From the NCBI GenBank assembly GCA_036872755.1, contig JAVHNS010000019.1, positions 681,282 to 745,281 on the forward strand: a stretch of DNA of 64,000 nucleotides. Direction: 5' to 3'. Each line of letters starts with the position of its first letter. Within the stretch, counting starts at the first letter, position 1. Below, piece after piece: positions 53,594 through 64,000 of this stretch. A program made the translations under genes and the position numbers. The notes beneath the pieces are model-generated. The model did not search any database. It saw nothing but the letters and a program-made list of their open reading frames with translations, and was not told where the DNA came from. Source of the DNA: Orbilia blumenaviensis. Its lineage: Eukaryota > Ascomycota > Orbiliomycetes > Orbiliales > Orbiliaceae.

Positions 53594-56500
53594 TTTTAAT
53601 TAATTTAATTTTTAATAATAAAGTAAAAATTGTATATTAAATAATAGTAGTAATATTAAATATTATAACTTTTATAATGTTATTTATAAAATAAAAAATA
53701 ATTTTTTTAATAAAGTAATATATTTATTAATTATAATTTAAAATTAACAAATATAAATAAAAAAATCATTTACAAAATAAATTAAATTATTTTTTTTAAA
53801 ATTAACTATTAATAATAAAAATTTAAAATTAATATAAATTAATATTTTATTTAAATAATATAAAAATATTAAATACATCAATATTATAATTAAAATATAA
53901 TTAATATTAAATTATTTTTAAAAATATAAATAATTATTTAATATAATATTAAATTTATTTAATATAATAATTAATATAAAAAAATTCTTAAATAAACAAA
54001 TTTTATTAATTATAAAAAATTTTATAATAAAAATAATTATTTTAAAAATAAAATATAAATAAATTATTATAAATAAAAAAAAAACATTTTTATAAAAATA
54101 ATTAAAATATAAAATTTTTAAAATAAATTATGATAAAAAAAAAATCAAAATTAATATTAATAAAATATTTAAAATTAAAAATTTAATAAAATATTTTAAT
54201 AAATTTAAAAAAATTAATTATTTTTTTTATTAATTTTTAATTTATTTTAAAATATAAAATAATAAATTTTCAAATAACAAATTTAAAATCATTTTTATAA
54301 AAATGTATTTAAAAAACCTAATTTTTTAAATATTTATTAATTATAATAATTATTATATTAAAAATAAAACTATTTTTAATATTTACATTTTCAAAATCAT
54401 AATAAATTTTAAAAAATTTATTATGTTTTTTAAATAATAATATAGAGAAGATGATAAAATTAATAAAACCTGTAAAAATTTTAAAAAATTTAAACAAATT
54501 AATTTAGTTTATAAATATTTTTATAAGTTTAACCAAATTACTTTTTTTATTAAATAAAACAAATCTAATATCATTTATTGAATTTAAAAAAAATTGAAAT
54601 TAAAATTAAAAGTTTAAATTTTTTTTAAAAAATAATAACTTGGAAAATTCCTGAAACACATAGAAATACAAAAAATAATTATTAAAATTAATGATATTTA
54701 TTAACAAAATAAGTATAATTAAAAAAAAAAGAATTTTTATAACTATAATTTTAAGAAAAACAAAAATAAAAAAAAAACACCCCAAAATTAAAATAATAAA
54801 AAAAATAAAAATTAACATAAAAATAAAAATAAAAATTTTATTTCAAATAAAACTTTTAATTTAATTTTTATAAATCTCAACATAATTTAACATAATTATT
54901 TATATAATAAAAAATTTAAAAAATTAAAATTTAATAATTTTATTTATTATAATTATAATAAATTAAAATATATTATTAAAAATTATAATAAATTATAATA
55001 AAATAATATATTTTAGTAATATAAAAATATTAAATTTATAAATATTAATTTTTTATTATTATTTGTTATAAAAAAAATTTAAATAATATATTAATTTATT
55101 TCTTAAAAAATTAAATAATTTTAATAATGAATTTTTAAATAAATTTTAAATTATTTTATTATTTTTAATTAATTTATGAATATCTTTAAATTTACTACTT
55201 AAAAAAAAAAAATTAAATTTAAAATTATTTTAATTATTTATGATTTAATTTTTTAAAAATATTATTAATTTTAAAACAATTTAATACTTAAAATTTATTT
55301 AAATTACAAAAAATATTTTAATGGAGAATTTTTTTAAAAATATATATTTAAAAAAATTTATTATATTTATTTAATTTATATTAATTTTATATTACAAAAT
55401 TTTAAAATTTATTTATAATTTATTAATGTAATAAAAAATTTTTTTATTAAAATAAATTTATCACTTGTTTATAATTAAATTTTTTATAAATAAAAAAATT
55501 TTTTTATAAAACATTTAAATAATAAAAAAAAAATTTATAAAAAAGTTTTTTTTAATTTTTTAACTACATTTTATAAAAACTAAAATAATGATAAAGTCTT
55601 TATTTTTAAAATTTATATTAATAATATAATTTTTATAAAATTTGAAAAAAAATAAGTTTAATATATAAATTATCAAAAAAAAATTTATAATTAATATAAA
55701 AATTATAATTATATAATTTAAAATTAATTAAATTATAAATATTTAAATTATTATATTATTTTTATTATTAAATATGTTAAATATAAATATATTAAAAATT
55801 AAAAATAATTTTTTTTTAAAAAATATCAAAATATTTTTTTTTATATTAATAATAATTTTTATAAAATCAATTTTATAAAAAATTAGGAAATTTATTATAA
55901 AAAAATTAAAAATATTAATTTTTTTTTTATTTATAAACAAATTAATAAAATTAAATATATTACTTTAAAATATTAAAAAATTACTCCCAATTATTATTTA
56001 TACAAAAACCAATTTTTAAATATAAGATTTTATAATTATATTTTTTATTTTTATAATTTTTATTATAATAAATGGAGTTTATATATTAAATATTTTAATT
56101 TTATTTAATTTATTTTTTATAATTTTAATATTTTTTTTAATTACAAAAAATACTTTTATTAATATTTTTTTTAAATTATTATTTAATTTTTAATTTATTA
56201 AAATATTTGTATTATTTAATTTAATATTGATTATAAAAAAAAAATTATAGAATATTATAAAAAAAACAAATATTATTATATAATTAATATTAAATATATT
56301 ATTAAGTATAGTTTAATCAAAAAAAAAAATTATTAATATTGATTTTATAAAAAATTAGTTATTTATTTGTTTTATAGAAAATATGATTTTTATATTAATT
56401 ATATTTGAAAATATATTATTTTTATTAAAAATTTTTATGTTTTAAAAATCAAATTAAATATTTAAAATATAAAATGGTGATATATATATTATTAAAATTT

Positions 56501-58983
56501 TATTTTTAATATTTAATTTAATTTTAAATATTATTTTTAAAAAAATTATTTTAATTATAAATAAGATGATTTTATTTTATTTTATTATTAATTTAAAATT
56601 ACTAATTTTAAATAAAATTATTTTGAATTAAGATTTAATAAATTTTTTTATATTAACAAAATTAAATTTATTAATATTTATAAAAAAATAAATATAAAAA
56701 AAAAAAATTAAAAAAATTTTAAAACTTAATATTATTTAAAAAATTTAAATTATATATTATTAAAAATAAATTATTTAAATAATTTTTTTTATAATTAATT
56801 AAAAATTATTTTTTTTTATTAATTAATATTAATGGAAATTTTAATACATCTTTATTAAATTATAAAATAAAAAATTTATTTATTTATTTTAAAATTATTA
56901 AATAATTTAAATTATTTTATATTTAAAAATTTTAGAAAATATATATTACTACTTTTAATAATAATTTTTTTAAAATAATTATTTATGAAATTATTTTTAT
57001 ATTTTTTATAAATAAATATTTAAAAATAATTATAATAAATATTTTAAAAATTTTTTATAAATTAATTTTTAAATTTCCTTAATTAAAAAAATATAACTTA
57101 AATATTAATTAAAAAATTTAATATTTTAAATTTTTAAAATATAATTATAAAAAATTTTATTTTAAAATTTAATTAAATAATTAATTTTTAAAAAAAATTT
57201 ATTATTAATTTACTTAATATATATTATAAAAAAAAATTAATAATTATTTTTAAAATAAATTTTATTTTATAAAATATATTTTTTTTAAAATATAAAAAAT
57301 TAATAAAAAAAAAAAAAAATTTTAAATTAAATTTTTAAAAATAATAAATTGGTTTTTTAATTTTTAGATAAAAGAGATTTTTTATTGAAAATTAATCAAT
57401 TTATATATTATATTTTTTTAAAAAAAAAAATTTAATTAAAATTTTTATTTATATATGTATGTATAAAAAAAAAAATTGTGGTTTTATATAAATATATTAA
57501 TAAAAACTTTTATAATAAATTTATATAATTTTTTAATTTATTTATAAAATATTTTATATTATTTATATTAAAATTTAATAAAAAACTATAAATATATATT
57601 AATTATAAAAACTTAAATAATATTATAATTAAAAATACTAAATCTTTATTATTAATAAATAAATTTTTTGATTGTTTAATAGAAATAAATTATTTTATTA
57701 AATTAAATATTATTAATATTTATTATAATATTAGGATAAATTTAGGAGAAGAATGAAAAATGGTTTTTTAATATTGTTATGGTTTATTTGAATATTTAAT
57801 TATATTATTTAAATTAATCAATATATTAATTTTTTTTTAAATTTTTATAAATTATGTGTTTTGAGAGTATATAAATATTATTTATATTATTTACCTAAAT
57901 AATATTTTGATTTTTAGTAAAATATTAAAAAAATATAAAAAAAATATTAATATAATATTAAAATTCTTTTAAAATTATAATTTATATATAATATTAAATA
58001 AATTAAAATTTATTATTATTGAATATAAATTTTTAAAAACCATAATTATTTTAAATAAAATTAAAATAAATTTTAAAAAAATTTAAATTATTTAAAATTA
58101 ATTTCTTTTTAAAAATATTAAAAAAATATAATTATTTTTTGGATTTTGTAATTATTATTAATAATTTATTTAGAAATATAGTTTTATGTTAGTAGTATTT
58201 TCTAAATTTATTAAGAAATAATTAAAATTTAAAATAATATTTAAAAAAATTTAAATTTTTAAAATTTTTAAAAAATTTTTTATTTTTATTTTTATTTTTA
58301 AATTTTATAATTTAAAACTATTTATCAAAATTAAAATTAATATTTTTATAATAATATTAAAAACTTACTTACTTCAATTTTATAAAAATAAATAATAATA
58401 TTTTATTATTTATATTTTTTATAAATTTAATGTAATATAATTATAATATATTATTTATAATAAAAAATTGATAATTATTATAAAAACCTATCAAAAATGG
58501 TGTGTTTACTTTTAAAATAAAAAACTTTTTATAATTTTATTTGATTATAAAAATTTTATTTACTTTTTAATTATAAAAAAATTTAATAAATAATAAATTT
58601 AATAATAAAAATTTTTTAATAAATATAATATAAAAATAATATATTTTAAAAAAAAAAAAAATGTTTTTAGAAATATAATAAATAAAAAATTAAATTTTAT
58701 TAAAAACATTAAATTTAATAAAAAAATAATTTTTAAATATAATAATATTAAAAATCAAATTTTTATTAATAAATTTTTAAATTTAACAAAATATAATATT
58801 AAAAATAATTTTTAATAAAAAATTTTTAAAGTTTATAAACAAAATTTTATTATATAATAAATTTTGAAAAAAAAAAATATATTATTTTATTTTAAATTAA
58901 TTAATAAAATTATTATATTTTAAAATTTATTTTATATTTTAATTAAAAAATTTTAAAAAGAAATTATTTTTTTATATTATAAT
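53594..58983 (+). mobile_element. Relic B internal region, RIP-destroyed gag-pol
   Basis: This is colinear with intact Gypsy-2 positions 44,913 to about 50,305: 5,390 bp against 5,393 bp, so almost no indels, yet nearly every G and C is replaced by A or T. Landmarks survive, for example the RT segment AGGATAAATTTAGGAGAAG near 57,733-57,751, which matches 49,053 onward of the intact copy. It ends where relic C begins. All long frames in it (such as at 54,606 and 55,743) are chance products of A/T DNA. Confidence 0.88.
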
Positions 58984-59539
58984 TGTTACACCTATCCCGG
59001 ATATTTCCTAATAAGAAATTCCTAAAATAGTCTAGTATTTTTTAACTAATTGTATTCTTAATCTAAAGTATTTAAATTATTCTTTCAAAATAAATTGAAT
59101 TAAATATAAAAATATTAAATAATATAATTTTTAATAAAAATATATTAAATTTAATAAATAAAAATAATAAACAAAATATATTAAATATTAATAAATTAAT
59201 CAATAAAATTTAAAAAAAAATTTTAAAATTATTATTATTTAAAAATTTTTATATACATAAATATCATTCATATAAATATAAATTATTTATAAATTTAAAT
59301 ATTATATACTCTAAAAAATATTATATATATATAATATATTAAATTATATATAATATTTTTTATATAATTTATTTTAAAAATTATATTATTAACACAACAT
59401 AATCCAACTTATCTTTTTTTAATATAATTTTTTTTTGTTAAATATTTATAATAAAAATTATTTTAATATAAAAAATAACTTATAAAAATAAATTTATATT
59501 TAATATATTAAAATATATTTAATATAATTAATTATAATA
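58984..59539 (-). repeat. 3' LTR of inverted relic C
   Basis: The reverse complement of the Gypsy-2 LTR: it starts TGTTACACCTATCCCGG and ends AATTAATTATAATA, the bleached reverse complement of TGTCACGGCCAGCC. Length 556 bp. It interrupts relic B. Confidence 0.85.
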
Positions 59540-62500
59540 TTATTTTTTTTTTTAAAAAAAAATTTTAAAAAGAAAATTTTTATATAAAATTTTTTTATTA
59601 AAAAAAAATATAATAAAATTAGGTAAAAAATCTTTATATAAAATTTATTTATAAAATTTTATTATATAAAAAAATTATTTAAAAAAAATTTATATATAAA
59701 AATTTTTATATTTAAAAATTTAATTTTTATAATTATATTATATAATTATATAATTAAAATTAAATATAAATAATTATAATTTATATTATAATTAAATTTT
59801 AAAATTTAAATTATAAAATATTTTTTATATATATAAAATAATATTAAATTTTTCATTTTAATTATATAATAAAATATTATTTAAAAATTTAAAAAAAAAT
59901 TAGAAAATTATATTTAAATAAAACAAAAAAAAACTATTTTTTTTAAATAATTTAAATCAAAAAATTTAAAAATTATAATTTTATATTTATATTATATTAT
60001 AAATAGTTATATTTATATTATATTAAAAAAAAATATTAAATATAAAATTTATTATAAATAAAATAAAATAAGAAAATGTAATATAATTTTTTATAAATAA
60101 TTTTTATTTTTTTTTATTTTATAAAATATTTCTAATCCAAAATCTTTAATAAATTATATTATAAAAATTTAAAATAAAAAGTTTAAAAAATTAGAAAAAA
60201 TTTTTATTTAATATAAAATAACATATTAAAAAATTATTAAAAGTTAAATAAAGTTTATAAAGTTTTTGGTTAAATTTAATATTATTATAATTAAATTAAA
60301 ATATTAATTTACTAAAATTTTAATAATTATGTAAAAATATTAAAAATCTTTTTTTCATAAAAAATAAAAAATTATAAAAAATAATATAATATTTAAAAAT
60401 AATTTAATTATTAAAAAAAAAACTAATAAAAATTTATTAATATTTAATAAAATATTTAATTTTTTTTATAATATTTTAATAAATATAATAAATTTTTTTA
60501 CTAAGTAAAATAAAAATTATTTTATATTTTTTATAAAAAATTTTTTTTAAAATATTATTTAAAATTTAATTAATTTTTTGTTATATATTTGTAATTTTTC
60601 ATTTTTAAATTAAATTATATTTTATTATTTTGTTATAATTTATATTAAATTATTAATTTTAATAATTTGTAATATTATTTTATTGATATAGTTTTTATAT
60701 AATTATTTATTAATATTATTAGAATATAAGATTTTATTAATTAAAGAAATAAAATATTTAAAAAAAATTAAAAAATAATTAAATAAATAATATTATAGGT
60801 GTTTATTTAGGTTATATATTTATAAAAATAAATGTTTGTAAAAAAATTTGTGAGTATAAAAACTGGTTAGATAGAAAAACTATATTTTTATAAATCAAAA
60901 ATTTATAAAGTATGTTAATTTTTATTTTTTTTAAGTTTTTTTTGTTTTTGTTTAGGTGTAAAGATATTAGATTAATAAAGTAAATTTTTGTTTTTAAAAT
61001 AATTTTATATAATTTATAATAAAATATTTTTTTTTAATTGTTAAGAATTATTTTTTAATTTATAAAAAACAGTTTAATGAATAAAATATTTATTATTATT
61101 ATTAAATTTATTAAAGATTTTTTTAATTTTGTATTTTATATAATTATTATATTTAATTTTAATTTTATTTAAATTTTTTTTAAATTTTGGAAAAGTTTTT
61201 TTTAAAATTAAAATATAAAATGTCTTATATATTTATATTAATTTAGATATATTAAATTTAAAATAATATTTTCTAAATTTTTTTTTAATTATATATAAAT
61301 TAAATTTTTAAAAATTAAATTTTTTATTAAATTATTTAATTTTTAAATTTCATATAAATAAATATGTTTTATTTTTTTTTTTAAAATTTAAAACTTCCTC
61401 CCATTATTTATTATAATAATAATTTATTTTTTTTTATAAAAATTAAAAATTTTTCATAAAAATATTATAAACATTTTTTATTAATTTCATATATTTTTCA
61501 ACTTTAAAAACAACTTTTTTTAATATAAAAAAAAGAAAAATAATTTTAAGTATTTATTTTTTTAATATTTTATACAAAATATATTTAATAATTAAATATT
61601 AAGAAATATTATAAATAAATTTTGTTATAAGTAAAAAAAGTATTTAATTATTTTAAATATAATTAAGAAAATTTTAAAAATAAATTTTAAAAATTTAAAT
61701 AAATTTTTCAAAAGCTTTATTTATTTAAATATAATTTTTAATTATAATATTTAATTTAATATTAATTTAATTCATAATTAATTATTAATATTTGTTTATA
61801 AAAAAAAAATTATAATTAAAAATATATTTTTATTAAATTTTATATTTAAAAAAAATATAATTATAATAAATTTATTATAATTCTTTAATTTTTTATTAAC
61901 TATCCTACAAAATAAAAATAATAATTTTTGTTAATTTATTCATAATAACCAATATTTTATTATATAATTTATTAATAAGGGAGTTTTATATTAAAAATAT
62001 TTTTTATATAAAATTATAAGTAATAATTTTAAAAAATATATTTAATATATTATATAATTAAAAAATTTTATAAAATTTATATTAATTAAACTTATTTTTA
62101 TAATAAAGATTATAAATTTTAATATACTCTTCAATCTATTTTCTCATCTAAAACTAAAAATAAATTTTTATAATAAATTTCTAAATACAATTAATTTTAA
62201 AATAATTATAAACTAAATAATCATAATATAAAAAAATAAATTTTTTTTAAAATTTCTTAATTAAAATATAAAATAAATTTTAAAATATAATAATTTCATT
62301 AATTAATTTAAAATAAAAAAATATATTTTTTTTTTTTAAAATTTTTTATATAATAAAATTTTATTTATAAGTTTTAAGAATTTTTTATTAAAAATTATTT
62401 TTAATATTATATTTTATTAAATTTAGAAATTTATTAATAAAAATTTAATTCTTAATATTACTATATTTAAAAATTATTTTTTTATTAAATTTAATATTTT

Positions 62501-64000
62501 TAATAAAATTTAGTTTTTTGTTTATTATATTTGTAAAAATATTTTTTTTTTTTTTAAAATATATTATTTTTATATTATATTTATTGAAAAATTTTTATTA
62601 TTAAATTTATTATTTACTAAATTTTTTTATAATTAAAAAATAAATAAAATTTTTATAATTAAATAAAATAATAAAAAATTTTTTATTTTAAAAATAAATA
62701 TGTTATTTTTAATATATTTTTATAATAATTATTAATTTTTTATTATAAATAATATATTATAGTTATATTATATTAAATTTATAAAAAATATAAATAATAA
62801 AATATTATTATTTATTTTTATAAAATTAAAATAAGTAGGTTTTTAATATTATTGTAAAAATATTGGTTTTAATTTTAATAAATAATTTTAAATTATAAAA
62901 TTTAAAAATAAAAATAAAAATGAAAGATTTTTTAAAAATTTTAAAAATTTAAATTTTTTTAAATATTATTTTAAATTTTAATTATTTTTTAATAAATTTA
63001 AAAAATATTACTAATATAAAATTATATTTTTAAATAAATTATTAATAATAATTATAAAGTTTAAAAAATAATTATATTTTTTAATATTTTTAAAAAAAAA
63101 TTAATTTTAAATAATTTAAATTTTTTTAAAATTTATTTTAATTTTATTTAAAATAATTATAATTTTTAAAAATTTATATTTAATAATAATAAATTTTAAT
63201 TTATTTAATATTATATATAAATTGTAGTTTTAGAGGAATTTTAATATTATATTAATATTTTTTTTATATTTTTTTAATATTTTACTAAAAATTAAAATAT
63301 TATTTAAATAAATAATATAAATAATATTTATGTGTTTTTAAAAGATATAATTTATAAAAGTTTAAAAAGAAGTTAATATATTAATTAATTTAAATAATAT
63401 AATTAAATATTTAAATAAATTATAGTAACATTGAAAAATTATTTTTTATTTTTTTTTAAATTTATTTTAATATTATAATAGGTATTGATAATATTTAATT
63501 TAATAAAATAATTTATATTTATTAAATAATTAAAAGATTTATTTATTAATAATAAAAATCCAATATTTTTAATTATAATATTATTTAAATTTTTGTAATT
63601 AATATATATTTATAATTTTTTATTAAATTTTAGTATAAATAATATAAAATGTTTTATAAATAAATTAAAAAATTAAATAAATTTATTATAAAAATTTTTA
63701 TTAATATATTTTCATAAAACCATAATTTTTTTTTTTATATATATATATATAAATAAAAATTTTAATTAAATTTTTTCTTTTAAAAAAATATAATATATAA
63801 ATTAATTGATTTTTGGTAAAAAATTTTTTTTATTTAAAAACTAAAAAATTAATTTATTATTTTTAAAAATTTATTTTAGAATTTTTTTTTTTTTTTTATT
63901 AATTTTTTATATTTTAAAAAAAATATGTTTTATTAAATAAAATTTGTTTTAAAAATAATTATTAATTTTTTTTGTAATATATGTTAAATAAATTAATAAT
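59540..64000 (-). mobile_element. Relic C internal region, inverted and RIP-destroyed, cut by window edge
   Basis: Directly after the inverted LTR comes the bleached polypurine region and then the mutated antisense-gene region (about 59,865-60,560), where the intron stretch TTTCTAATCCAAAATCTTTA survives at 60,129-60,148 with the acceptor AG changed to AA. Further right lies inverted pol. 4.46 kb are present, corresponding to intact positions 52,986 down to roughly 48,525. No intact frame remains. Confidence 0.83.

Noticed and set aside
54606..54818. Open frames in the AT-saturated relic (also 55,743-55,940)
   Set aside because: They consist of Ile, Phe, Asn, Lys and Leu only and lie on the strand opposite the dead gag. 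They are by-products of RIP-bleached DNA.

Overview
The window is a piece of a filamentous ascomycete (Pezizomycotina) genome. The evidence is compact genes with short GT-AG introns and CTAAC-type branch sites, fungal gene families (NACHT-ankyrin, Clr5-like/ankyrin, CBM1) and chromodomain Ty3/Gypsy retroelements beside relics bleached to almost pure A+T, the mark of repeat-induced point mutation (RIP). The class (perhaps Leotiomycetes) cannot be fixed from sequence alone.

Positions 1-28,630 are gene territory. In order: a partial zinc-binding (Yippee/Mis18-like) gene (-), a Rex1-type RNA exonuclease (+), RNA polymerase II subunit RPB4 (-), a NACHT-ankyrin NLR-like gene (-), TRAPP subunit TRS23 (+), NUS1 (+), an unrecognised membrane-anchored protein (-), a PWI/SR-rich splicing factor (+), a uridine-kinase-family protein with a variant P-loop (-), a degenerate Ras-like GTPase (-) and a Clr5-like/ankyrin protein (-). 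Most are housekeeping genes for RNA synthesis and processing, vesicle tethering and dolichol synthesis. The two ankyrin genes are accessory in character.

Positions 28,631-36,204 are a transition zone. It holds a small secreted CBM1 gene killed by one CAG-to-TAG change (30,352-30,941) and an isolated first exon of a putative secreted protein (35,134-35,172) that runs into AT-rich relic DNA.

Positions 36,205-64,000 are a nest of LTR retrotransposons. Three RIP-bleached relics of one family (A, B and inverted C) host two intact young chromoviruses. Gypsy-1 (36,665-43,757, minus orientation) sits in the LTR of relic A. Gypsy-2 (44,355-53,544, plus orientation) sits in the LTR of relic B, an older copy of its own family. 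Target-site duplications (AAAAA and GTTAT) and the inferred empty sites are visible.

The most unusual signal is that both intact elements, from different lineages, carry an extra gene between pol and the 3' LTR on the strand opposite gag-pol. Each encodes a Zn(II)2Cys6-like cysteine cluster. The Gypsy-2 version is spliced, with a coiled-coil and an acidic tail, and its position and intron signature persist in relic C. The LTRs contain palindromes (CGG-A-CCG in Gypsy-1; a 20-bp palindrome upstream of a TATA box in Gypsy-2) that could be operator sites. Gypsy-2 also has a very large Gag with a Cys/His-rich C-terminal array, a textbook -1 frameshift signal, and an integrase tail combining a chromodomain with an AT-hook.
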